Origin: an uncultured Flammeovirgaceae bacterium
Lineage (GTDB): Bacteria > Bacteroidota > Bacteroidia > Cytophagales > Cyclobacteriaceae
DNA: 17,250 bases
Assembly (NCBI GenBank): GCA_937138955.1
Contig: CAKZPJ010000332.1
Coordinates: 1-17,250, forward strand
Direction of reading: 5' to 3'
The notes beneath the pieces were generated by a model. It was not told the origin of the DNA. It saw only the letters and a program-made list of their open reading frames with translations, and did not search any database. The position numbers and the translations under genes were made by a program. Positions 5,897-13,541 of this stretch are shown here, piece by piece. Each line of letters begins with the position of its first letter. Positions within the stretch are counted from its first letter, which is position 1.

Positions 5897-7762
5897 ATGT
5901 TTTTTCAAAGTACGATTATTCTTATTGGGTTATGGTTAGTAAGCACGCAGCTAAGCCTAGCCCAACGATCTCCGGACATTAGTACTCAACTAGCGACACT
6001 AAGCACTGACTCGGCCAAAGTAGTTTTGTTAAAACAACAAATTGATAGCCTCTACCGATTGGCACCGGAGCGAGCTTTGGCGTACACCGATCTAGCGGAT
6101 TCATTACTTCGGTTGATGAAAGACGTAGCGGGGCAGTTAGAGTTGAAAGCCACCCGAGCGGTTGTTTTACGAGAGATTGGTAAGTTAAGGGAAGCCCAAG
6201 AATTACTACAGGTAGCATTAACTGATATGCCTACTTCCAACGCTTCCCCGGAAGTAGCTTTGGCGCAAGTTCGGGTTCGTACAGGTTTAGCTATTATCTA
6301 CCGCCGCCGGGGCGATCTGCTTGCTTCCGTAGCGGAGAGTCAGAGCGCTATCCGCCAGCTAGATAGTCTGATGCAGCTACATCCGAACAATGAAGATTAT
6401 CCGGCGTACCAGTCCGATGCTTATACTGGGTTAGCGATTACGTACTCCCGGTCAGAAAATTATCCACTATCCAATGAGTATTTTCGTCGCTCGCTTAGCC
6501 TGGATCAGCAACTTGGTAATTCCGAGGAAGCAGACGGTGCGTTATTTAACTTAGGTTCCAACTTCTTTACAACCGAACAGTACGATTCGGCTGAATTTTA
6601 CTGGAATTCGGTGATTAGCCGAACTGACACTACCGCCGATAGCCCCATGTTAGACGCTATTTATAAGAACCTAGGTGCGTTAGCTACCAAGCAAAAGCAG
6701 TGGAATGATGCAAAACAGTACTACAATCGGGCATTACGTCGCTTCGAACAGCGAGGTAATCAAGAGGGAGTAGCGAGTATTCGCGAATCGTTAGCTTATT
6801 TGTACAGCGAGCAAGGAGAATATGCGTTAGCTCAACAACAAGCTAAGTTAGGGTTAGAAGCAGTAGACGAAGATCTTAGAATTCGCACCTTGCTATTCAG
6901 TGAGTTGGCCGAAGCTCAAGAAGGATTGAATCAGTATCAGTTGGCAGCCGAGAGCTATCGTACCTACGCTATACTACGAGATTCGTTATTAGGGCAGGAA
7001 AAAGCTGAAGCTATCGCCGAAATGGAAGCCAGATACCACTACGAACAACAGGAGAAAGAATTGGCCATCCAGGATCAGGAAATCGCATTACTAAATCAGA
7101 GTAGTCAAATTCAGCAGTTAGAACGAAACTTGCTGGCCGCTGGGCTACTTCTACTACTGCTGGCTGGCTTCTTTATTATTCGAATGCAGCGGCAAAAGGT
7201 AAGGCGAAAACAGGAACAGTTAAAAAATTCTCGAGCATTGCTGGCTTCGGTTAAAGAGAACGCCCATCTGGAGGAACAGCGACTGCTTCAGGAGCTAGAG
7301 CACCGTAACCAGCAACTCACTTCCTATACCCTAAATTTTGTGCAGAAAAACGAACTGATGCACCACCTCAGCCAGCAAGTAGAGCAACTACAGCAACAGA
7401 AGCAGTGGACCAGTCGAGACTTTCGTAGACTAAAACTCCAGATTCAGCAGCACGCGAGCATTGACCAGGACTGGGAAAATTTTCGCCTCCATTTCGAGAG
7501 TGTTTACCCGGATTTTTTTCATAACCTCACTGCTTCTTTTGCTAATTTAGGCCCCAAAGAACTAAGACTGTGCGCGCTTATCCGGCTAAACATGAGTATT
7601 AAAGAATCGGCGGCCGTGCTGGGTATCTCACCGGATAGTGTGAAGACGGCCCGCCATCGGCTTCGCAAAAAGATGAAACTCGATCATACCACCTCTATGG
7701 TAGAAACCCTCATGCGAATAGAAAAGGGAAAAGCCCCCACTGAATGGCAGAAGGCATCTTAG
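5897..7762 (+). CDS. Membrane-bound TPR one-component regulator with LuxR/GerE-type HTH (regulator 1)
   Basis: This 621-residue protein has an unusual but known Bacteroidota layout. It begins with a signal peptide or anchor (1-22), then a periplasmic tetratricopeptide region (about 30-375, for example 'DAIYKNLGALATKQKQWNDAKQYYNRAL'), one membrane helix (about 412-430) and a cytoplasmic coiled coil (about 431-505) containing 'SYTLNFVQKNELM'. It ends in a GerE-like HTH (about 551-595) with recognition helix 'GISPDSVKTARHRLRKK'. No receiver or kinase domain is present, so it would sense in the periplasm and bind DNA directly. It is divergent from the csgEFG operon and preceded by a copy of the four-box operator, so it is the best candidate activator of the curli operon and of itself. 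The ATG at 5897 gives a good signal sequence. Its stop overlaps the convergent gene by 4 bp. Confidence 0.88.
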   Translation: MFFQSTIILIGLWLVSTQLSLAQRSPDISTQLATLSTDSAKVVLLKQQIDSLYRLAPERALAYTDLADSLLRLMKDVAGQLELKATRAVVLREIGKLREAQELLQVALTDMPTSNASPEVALAQVRVRTGLAIIYRRRGDLLASVAESQSAIRQLDSLMQLHPNNEDYPAYQSDAYTGLAITYSRSENYPLSNEYFRRSLSLDQQLGNSEEADGALFNLGSNFFTTEQYDSAEFYWNSVISRTDTTADSPMLDAIYKNLGALATKQKQWNDAKQYYNRALRRFEQRGNQEGVASIRESLAYLYSEQGEYALAQQQAKLGLEAVDEDLRIRTLLFSELAEAQEGLNQYQLAAESYRTYAILRDSLLGQEKAEAIAEMEARYHYEQQEKELAIQDQEIALLNQSSQIQQLERNLLAAGLLLLLLAGFFIIRMQRQKVRRKQEQLKNSRALLASVKENAHLEEQRLLQELEHRNQQLTSYTLNFVQKNELMHHLSQQVEQLQQQKQWTSRDFRRLKLQIQQHASIDQDWENFRLHFESVYPDFFHNLTASFANLGPKELRLCALIRLNMSIKESAAVLGISPDSVKTARHRLRKKMKLDHTTSMVETLMRIEKGKAPTEWQKAS

Positions 7763-8253
7763 CTATCAGTATAGAAGGCTAGCTCCAGGGTTCCTCCCGC
7801 CGGAAGTACGTGCCACTGTCGCAACAGGGCTCTGATCTTAGCCCGTATTTGTCCTACCTGTTGCTTGCTGATAGTAGGAAACGGAACCGCTTGGGTCTGA
7901 AAAGTAAATGCAGCTACGCCAATAAAACCTTCTATATCGGCCTCATCGTGCAGCTCAGTCTGAAAAAGGTTGACCAGCATTTCCGCTTGCTGGGCTTCTA
8001 GTGGCAAATTAGCGGGCAGCAAGGCCGTTGGCCGAAGGTGGCGGGGAGCTTCAAAATCAGTGATATTATAGCCTCGCAACAGTATTCCGTAAAATGCTTG
8101 GCGGAAATCTAAGACGGTTTCTACGGCGTAGTGCACTATATCGTGCTCCAACGTAAATAGCTGGGTAATTCTCATCCAGGTTTCGGAGCCATCAGAGCGA
8201 ATACACTTAAATGCGGACGGCTTATTCTGTTGCTTAGTAAATCTGATTCTCAT
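7759..8253 (-). CDS. Conserved hypothetical protein
   Basis: This 164-residue cytoplasmic protein resembles a conserved hypothetical family seen in Bacteroidota and Proteobacteria. Family members begin with a beta hairpin like 'RIRFTKQQNKPSAFKCIRSD', followed by 'EHDIVHYAVETVL' and 'FYGILLRGYNITDF'. The 'HDIVHYAVE' segment with two histidines could be a metal or substrate site, but no activity is known to me. It has no signal peptide. Its stop overlaps the stop of regulator 1 by 4 bp in a convergent arrangement. An ATGA overlap joins it to the end of a degraded upstream frame, suggesting it was once the second gene of a small operon. Confidence 0.75.
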   Translation of the reverse strand: MRIRFTKQQNKPSAFKCIRSDGSETWMRITQLFTLEHDIVHYAVETVLDFRQAFYGILLRGYNITDFEAPRHLRPTALLPANLPLEAQQAEMLVNLFQTELHDEADIEGFIGVAAFTFQTQAVPFPTISKQQVGQIRAKIRALLRQWHVLPAGGTLELAFYTDS

Positions 8254-8417
8254 TTTGTGTCCAAAAACATCTTTGCTATTTCATTTACTACGTGGTGATG
8301 CTTTTCCCATTTATCATAAACTTCCTTTGCCCGCCGTTTAATCAATTTTTTAACTTCAACCGCACTTTCGGACTTTTGAAAATATCCGCTGTGGTTATTC
8401 CACCGTTTTTTTTCGGC
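8250..8417 (-). pseudogene. Short open fragment upstream of the conserved hypothetical gene
   Basis: A frame of about 55 codons is open from a TAG at 8418-8420 to a TGA at 8250-8252, overlapping the next ATG. It encodes a basic, helical sequence ('VEVKKLIKRRAKEVYDKWEKHHHVVNEIAKMFLDTK'-like, given here only to characterise it by its K/R and HHH clusters). No ATG precedes the body; only TTG (about 8345) could start it. The codon use and ATGA coupling suggest a real C-terminus whose front part has been lost. Low GC compared with neighbours. Function unknown. Confidence 0.35.
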
Positions 8418-8468
8418 TAAATTAAAATGGTTTTGTATCGTCCTTTTCTACTTGCTTCTAAGATCTCA

Positions 8469-8512
8469 TGTATACGGCGTTGCGAACAAAAGCTCGCAAT
8501 GAATGTCATACA
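8469..8512. repeat. Imperfect hairpin in the low-GC debris region
   Basis: A perfect 6-bp stem (TTGCGA at 8480-8485, TCGCAA at 8494-8499) is enclosed by an outer 5-bp pairing (TGTAT at 8469-8473, ATACA at 8508-8512). It sits between two gene remnants, a position that could mark a recombination or cassette boundary. The bases do not fit the classic integron attC core, so no type is assigned. Confidence 0.3.
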
Positions 8513-8535
8513 CATTGTTGTGGGCAGACATTACT

Positions 8536-8811
8536 CTATGGTTGAATATACTTAAGTTCCCAATGTTCGCCTACATAGCAGTATAATTCCCTCTGATGCA
8601 AGCGTGTATCCTTGAATTGCATATACTCTATTCTTATTGGTTTTATTCTAAAGCCACCCCATCCTTTAGGTCTTACAATTTCATCTTCAAATTTTTTCTC
8701 GTTTGCTTTGAATAAGCTATTTAATCGCTCAAAACTATCAATAGTTTCACCTTGCTTAAACATTGTAGAAACAATCTTCGAGGCTCTGTTTCTTTTTTCA
8801 GAATATTCATT
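8536..8811 (-). pseudogene. pdxH: Pyridoxamine 5'-phosphate oxidase (PdxH), C-terminal remnant
   Basis: The frame is open from just below a TAA above 8811 to 8536. The ATG at 8763 is internal to the similarity. The translation matches the last third of PdxH, the FMN enzyme that makes pyridoxal 5'-phosphate: 'SEKRNRASKIVSTM' aligns with the substrate region, then 'RPKGWGGFRIKPIRIEYMQF' and 'TRLHQRELY' (the conserved RLHxR PLP-binding motif), ending 'KYIQP'. A complete PdxH has about 210-215 residues; only about 90 are present, and the FMN-binding N-terminal half is absent upstream (8812-9007 shows nothing recognisable). The AT content is higher than in neighbouring genes. This is most likely a decayed or horizontally acquired partial copy and not a functional enzyme. 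Confidence 0.65.
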
Positions 8812-9007
8812 TTAGTATAAATTTACTCTAACCCAATTTATCATCTCGAGCTTATTTAAACCTTTGCTAGCTGTTTACATCAACTACACATAGCAAAGAT
8901 GTAATGCCATGCTTTCCAACTGACCATTGTTTTGTCATTAAAGCTTACTACTCAAATTGCGCACATTAGTGAATAAAAAAGCTATACTAAGCATTAATCA
9001 TCTGTGG

Positions 9008-10049
9008 CTATTTCAACCCTATTTTTATTGTAGGGAATGACTCACGCAGAAAATTACGAGTGGCTTCGCTGATCGTATCCTGCTCGCAAGCAAATATATA
9101 GTGGCCACAATCCGAATCTATTAGCATTATTTTGTCACCATGCTCTTGAGCCATTTGGGTGGCATAGGTAGGCAGTAGCATATGATCCTGTGTAGCGGCA
9201 ATCATAAGAACCTTCCCCCGAAAGTTTTGAGATACTTTCTCAAGAGAACCCACCTCCAACGTAATATCGTGCTTAGCGATCGCTTTCATCTGACTAAGTA
9301 AATTATGTAGATCATAGTGCTTAGCTTCTTCTTCGATAGCGGTCAGAAGATCGGGAAACTCGTTGGGGGCTGTTTCAGCCAAGCGGTACGCCGGGGTAGT
9401 TCCTACCACGTATTCCAGCATCAGCGCAGTAATAGTCATATCGGAATGGTCAGTTAGCTCACAAGGTTTCATCACTCGCTGAAAAAGCTCAAAGAGCAGC
9501 CGGTCGTAGGATGTTAGTCGGGGGGAACCTACAATAGGAATCGCTACCTGAAAAAACTCGGGGTAGCTAGCCATCCACTGATACGTTTGCATTCCTCCCA
9601 TTGAGATGCCCGCAACTGCGTAGAGGTGGTTAATTCCCAGATGCTTGGTAAGTAGCGTATGCTGGGTGTTCACCATATCGAGGATGCTAAAAAATGGAAA
9701 TGCATTGTCGGACTGCTGGGCACTGTTAGAGGGTGATGAAGAAACTCCGTTGCCCAGTAGTGCATACTATGATCACAAAATATTGTGTAGAATCAAGCAT
9801 CTGATCCGGGCCAATGTAGGATAGCAGATTTTCGCTAGTGCCCCCGTACCAGGTAGGAAACAGAATGGCGTTAGATCGGTCGGCGTTTAACTGACTAAAA
9901 GTGCGGTAGCCCAGTTTACAATCGCGAAGGGTCTGAACATTTTCTAAGGTATAGTCACCAAGCTCCGCGAATTGGACTTGCCCCCAACCAACTAGGGATT
10001 GGATACTGAAAATAGTTGCTAGAATGAAGTGATAAGGATTAATGTTCAT
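9008..10049 (-). pseudogene. MetX-like secreted alpha/beta hydrolase, interrupted by a frameshift
   Basis: Two frames together make one protein of about 345 residues. The first (10049 to 9726) has a signal peptide ('FSIQSLVGWGQ') and 'PTWYGGTSENLLSYIGPDQMLD', then loses frame near 9760-9768. The second frame (in which 'GNGVSSSPSNSAQQSDNAF' and 'SILDMVNTQ' can be read before the Met at 9676) carries the nucleophile elbow 'GISMGGMQ', 'IPIVGSPRLTSYD', an Asp in 'ATQDHMLLP' and the catalytic His in 'DCGHYIF'. This is the homoserine O-acetyltransferase-like branch of alpha/beta hydrolases, here predicted to be exported. Its substrate is unknown, and true MetX activity is doubtful given the signal peptide. 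A single-base indel explains the break; it may be a sequencing error or a recent inactivation. The promoter is intact and of the same four-box type as csgE, which argues for recent or only apparent loss. Confidence 0.8.
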
Positions 10050-10121
10050 GACTTTGTTAGATTAAAATGAATGATAGTATTTATTAGTCCACGTAGGTCT
10101 GTCTCATAATTGAGCACTGCA

Positions 10122-10210
10122 CAAAAGTACGGTAAGACCTACCGGAAGGGAAAAATATAGGGTAAACATGGGGTGCACAGCCCCAGCATTTAGGTAGACA
10201 AAATGTAAAC
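10122..10210 (-). promoter_or_regulatory. Promoter C: four-box operator and -7 element driving the hydrolase gene
   Basis: On the minus strand the boxes are GTTTAC (10210-10205), GTCTAC (10199-10194), GTGCAC (10178-10173) and GTTTAC (10167-10162), at 11, 21 and 11 bp. The -7 element TACTTTTG (10129-10122) again begins 38 bp after the start of the last box. Besides the boxes, the flanks resemble promoter A: identical ACAAAAGTACGG around the -7 element and similar bases between the boxes. It lies 72 bp upstream of the hydrolase start. Confidence 0.8.
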
Positions 10211-10609
10211 ACGAACCTGAAAAATGCCCCTTTATCGTCTGTAGAAGGATATAATCGCGGTAAGCACCTTCATAACGAAGAACGTAGTGAGTATTTACCT
10301 AGCAGTTGGTTGACATTGCTGTACCAAAGTGGTAGCTTAGCTTGCACTGTATGTGATAGCTCTATCTTAATAGAATCAACTGTGGCACATAATATAGTGG
10401 TTTGAAAATCAGACATATATGTTACTAAGTATTCCGTCAAATCGTTTGTTGTCTACTTGCTTATGTTAGTGCCCTGGGAGGTAAAAAGAGGTAACTCGCA
10501 TTTCACAACTGCTTTGTTTATCTTGAAGTGGGTTTGAGAAAACATCAGACGAATGGCTGCCATAAGTTCTACTACGCAGAAAAACGATTACCCAAAATCC
10601 CCTAACAAT
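10211..10609. other. Upstream region of regulator 2 without a clear promoter
   Basis: About 400 bp between operator site C and the second regulator. I find one isolated box, GTCTAC at 10451-10456, without a partner 11 bp away and without a TAnnTTTG element 38 bp downstream. No other recognisable gene, repeat or terminator was seen. The counterpart of promoter B therefore seems to be missing or degraded here. Confidence 0.4.
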
Positions 10610-12346
10610 ATGAAGTTCCTACTGATTACTTTTGGATTGTATCTGACCCTACTATTTTTCGGTTATGCTGCCGACTCACCCAAAGAAATTGATAGTTTGG
10701 AGCACCTTTTACAACAGCGAGCGTACCCCGATACGGTGCGGGTGAACACGCTTAATCAGTTAGGTTATTTATACTGGATTAGCGATCCTAGACAATCGGT
10801 AACCTACGGTGAGCAAGCATTGGTATTAGCTGACTCTTTAGCATATCTGCCCGGAACTGCGTACGCTCAACGAGTGCTCGGAGTAGCCAACTGGGCTCAG
10901 GGTAATTACGAAGAAGGGCTACGTTATTTAATGGAAGCGCTGGTTCAATATCAATCGCTCAATGATTCGGTAGGAATAGCTAATGTGCTTTTGAATACGG
11001 GGCAAATATACAGCGATCAAAATAGCTACGATGAAGCGCTAACTTACTACGAAGAGGCATATCGAACCTTTAAATCGCTGGCTAAGCAAGATCGTCAAAT
11101 TCATACGGCTATTCATATTGGGCAGCTTCACCACTCGGTGAGTCGCTATGACCTTGCCCAAACCTATTACCAACAAGCATTACAGTTGAGTGACTCAGCC
11201 CAAAATAACTACGGATTAGCTACTTCTTATCTTAACTTAGGCAGGTTAGCTCTGGCTATGGGCAACTTGGATCAGGCAACCAGCTTTTGCCAGCAGGCTC
11301 TCCCTATTCAACAAGCTATTAACGATGGCCACGGAAAATCCCTTACTTACTATACATTGGGTAGTATTGAGCGAGCCAAGGGAAACTACGTTGAGGCGGA
11401 AGAGCATCTATTACACGCGTTAAAAAAAGCTACTAAAGTAAGTTCACGACAAAACCGCCGGGATATTTATTTGGAACTAAAGCAAGTAGCCGAAGCCACC
11501 GATAATTATGAGCAAGCGTTAACCTATTTTGGAAACTACCACGCTTTGCAGGATAGCTTGCTTAATGCTGAAAAACTCCGTGAAATTGTTCGACTGGAGA
11601 ACAGATACGAACTTGATAAGAAAGAACGAGAGCTTCTGATGCAACAACAATCTGTCAATTTAATGCAGCAAGAAGCCCGCATCCAGAGCTTCTTTCGTAA
11701 TGGGCTTATGATTGGTATCATTGCCTTGGCTTTTATTGGTTATTTAATAACCAGTCGACAAAGGTTGAAGATTAAGAAAAATCGGGAGGTATTCCACTCT
11801 CGGCAGCAACTGGATCAAGCTGAACTGGAGAATGCCCAGCTTAAGCAAAAGAAGCTCACCCAAGAACTGGAATACAAAAGTAAAGAACTAACTAGCTACA
11901 CCATCAACTTTATTCAGAAAAACGAATTGATGGATCAGCTAAAATTGGGTATACAGCAAGCCAAGCGGCAGGCTAAACCCGAAGTACGGCAGCAACTCAA
12001 TTCACTAAGCCGACTCGTAGATCAAAACCTGCATATTGATCGGGAGTGGGCGGATTTTAAGCGGCACTTTGAGGAGGTTCATAAAGATTTCTTTACGCAG
12101 CTAAAAAACTATTGTTCCGAACTCTCTACCAGTGAGCTAAAGCTGTGTGCCCTGCTCAAGCTGAATATGAGTATGAAGGAGATGGCAAATATCCTGGGTA
12201 TTTCACCCGATAGTGTCAAGACCGCCCGTTACCGCTTGCGCAAGAAGTTAGGGCTGGAACGAGAAGAAAAGTTAGCTGATTTCATTATTAATGTTGAGCA
12301 AAATTCTGAAGCGACTTCCGCTTCTAACGCCGACCTTCATCTTTGA
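10610..12346 (+). CDS. Membrane-bound TPR one-component regulator with LuxR/GerE-type HTH (regulator 2)
   Basis: This is a paralogue of regulator 1 with the same layout. I prefer the ATG at 10610 because it begins a good signal sequence ('MKFLLITFGLYLTLLFFGYA'); the in-frame ATG at 10553 adds 19 polar residues. From 10610 the protein has 578 residues: periplasmic TPRs (about 40-320, for example 'NVLLNTGQIYSDQNSYDEALTYYEEAY'), a membrane helix (about 363-381), a coiled coil with 'SYTINFIQKNELM', and an HTH (about 507-548) with 'GISPDSVKTARYRLRKK'. That recognition helix differs from regulator 1 at one residue (Y for H), so both should read the same DNA boxes. It lies between operator sites C and D, divergent from the hydrolase gene and upstream of the lipoprotein operon, both likely targets. 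Confidence 0.88.
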   Translation: MKFLLITFGLYLTLLFFGYAADSPKEIDSLEHLLQQRAYPDTVRVNTLNQLGYLYWISDPRQSVTYGEQALVLADSLAYLPGTAYAQRVLGVANWAQGNYEEGLRYLMEALVQYQSLNDSVGIANVLLNTGQIYSDQNSYDEALTYYEEAYRTFKSLAKQDRQIHTAIHIGQLHHSVSRYDLAQTYYQQALQLSDSAQNNYGLATSYLNLGRLALAMGNLDQATSFCQQALPIQQAINDGHGKSLTYYTLGSIERAKGNYVEAEEHLLHALKKATKVSSRQNRRDIYLELKQVAEATDNYEQALTYFGNYHALQDSLLNAEKLREIVRLENRYELDKKERELLMQQQSVNLMQQEARIQSFFRNGLMIGIIALAFIGYLITSRQRLKIKKNREVFHSRQQLDQAELENAQLKQKKLTQELEYKSKELTSYTINFIQKNELMDQLKLGIQQAKRQAKPEVRQQLNSLSRLVDQNLHIDREWADFKRHFEEVHKDFFTQLKNYCSELSTSELKLCALLKLNMSMKEMANILGISPDSVKTARYRLRKKLGLEREEKLADFIINVEQNSEATSASNADLHL

Positions 12347-12535
12347 ACTTTCCAAATTATCTAACTCTCAGACACGAGATTATTCCGGCATGTAGTCCTT
12401 GAACTTCGTGTAAAGCTATGATAACATTTGGTAGACAGTGGCATATAAAGTATTCTCATTCAGTTATTTGTAATTCCTGATTTTGTTTAACCAGTGTAGT
12501 AATAACAACGAATACTAAGTGCGAAAAACAACCTT

Positions 12536-12625
12536 GTTTACTTTTCGTCTACCTGATATTCCCCCCGTGTTCACCTTCTGTACACCCGAAAAATTTAACC
12601 GATCGGTTTAGGCGGCGTACATTTG
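12536..12625 (+). promoter_or_regulatory. Promoter D: four-box operator and -7 element driving the lipoprotein operon
   Basis: The plus strand has GTTTAC (12536-12541), GTCTAC (12547-12552), GTTCAC (12569-12574) and GTACAC (12580-12585), at 11, 22 and 11 bp, exactly as in promoter A. The -7 element TACATTTG (12618-12625) begins 38 bp after the start of the last box, and a TTTA lies 20 bp before it, also as in A. The start codon is 113 bp downstream, with a weak hairpin (12652-12676) in the leader. The preceding stretch 12347-12535 shows nothing else recognisable. Confidence 0.8.
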
Positions 12626-12738
12626 TCACAGACATTAACCCAAAAATATTGTCCCGGCTAAAACACTTTTGCGGGATCGATTAACCTTTTTCAGTCAAAT
12701 AATTTGGCTCAAACAATTCATTTTAAACATTTTATCTT

Positions 12739-13533
12739 ATGAAATCTTTTAAAACTCACTCAGTACTCTTTGCCACGTTCATTTGCTTGTATTTATTCTC
12801 CGCCTGTAGCGAAGAAGAAGAAGCCACGCCTGATCCAGTAGAGGACACTCCCCAGCTAGCCCTGGCGAACGATAGCAATCTTGGGTCGTATCTGGTTAAC
12901 CAAGACGGGCGAGCTTTGTATTTCTTTAGTCGCGACGTAAACGGTAGTAGCGCTTGTGAAGACGGTTGCCTAAACGCTTGGCCCGTATACTATCAGGCTG
13001 ATTTTGAAATTGGCAGTGGCCTAAGTCAATCAGACTTCGGAACAATTACTCGGGCGGATGGTGAGAAGCAAACGACGTTCAAAGGCTGGCCACTTTATTA
13101 CTACTCGGGTGATAATGGAGCCAATGAGATCAATGGTGAGGGTATAGGAAAAGAATGGTTTGTTGCTAAGCCTGACTATACACTCATGGTGGCTACTCAA
13201 GTTGTGGAGGGTCTCGATACTGGGGGGAGCATGATCTCTTACCTGGTAGATGCTCAGGGAAATAGCCTTTACTACTTTCTGAATGACCAAGACAACGAAA
13301 GTGTGTGTACTGATGGCTGTCTGCAAGCCTGGCCGACCTTCAGTGAAGTAGCCGATATTATACTACCTTCTACACTGAATAAAGGGGCTTTCGCGGTGAT
13401 TGATCGCACCGATGGAATTCAGCAGCTAACGTATGCCGGGCGTCCGATTTACTTCTTTGCCCAGGATGCAGAACGTGGGGAAACCAAAGGAGCAACTGTA
13501 CCCAACTGGACTATCTCAGCATTACCCTTGTAA
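12739..13533 (+). CDS. Lipoprotein with two 'secreted repeat' (Lipoprotein_15/COG4315) domains
   Basis: The protein has 264 residues. A lipobox 'LFSAC' (Cys23) follows a hydrophobic segment, and acidic residues ('SEEEEATPD') follow the lipidated Cys, typical of surface-directed Bacteroidota lipoproteins. Two copies of the same domain follow: residues about 40-150 and 160-262. Each has a 'YFFxxDxxxxSxCxxGCLxAWP'-type core (copy 1 'SACEDGCLNAWP', copy 2 'SVCTDGCLQAWP') and a 'GxPxYxF/Y' strand ('GWPLYYYSGD', 'GRPIYFFAQD'). The two cysteines in each copy probably form a disulfide. The family has no established biochemical role. It is the first gene after promoter D and lies 8 bp before the next lipoprotein gene, with which it is co-transcribed. 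Confidence 0.87.
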   Translation: MKSFKTHSVLFATFICLYLFSACSEEEEATPDPVEDTPQLALANDSNLGSYLVNQDGRALYFFSRDVNGSSACEDGCLNAWPVYYQADFEIGSGLSQSDFGTITRADGEKQTTFKGWPLYYYSGDNGANEINGEGIGKEWFVAKPDYTLMVATQVVEGLDTGGSMISYLVDAQGNSLYYFLNDQDNESVCTDGCLQAWPTFSEVADIILPSTLNKGAFAVIDRTDGIQQLTYAGRPIYFFAQDAERGETKGATVPNWTISALPL

Positions 13534-13541
13534 AGACTAAG

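Noticed and set aside
5897..7762. Two-component hybrid regulator
   Set aside because: No histidine kinase or receiver domain can be found; the layout is TPR, one membrane helix, coiled coil and HTH.
8469..8512. Integron attC site
   Set aside because: The hairpin lacks proper RYYYAAC and GTTRRRY core sites, and no integrase gene is in the window.
12427..12445. Isolated GTAGAC box upstream of promoter D
   Set aside because: It has no partner at 11 bp and no -7 element at 38 bp, so it is probably a chance match to a short degenerate motif.
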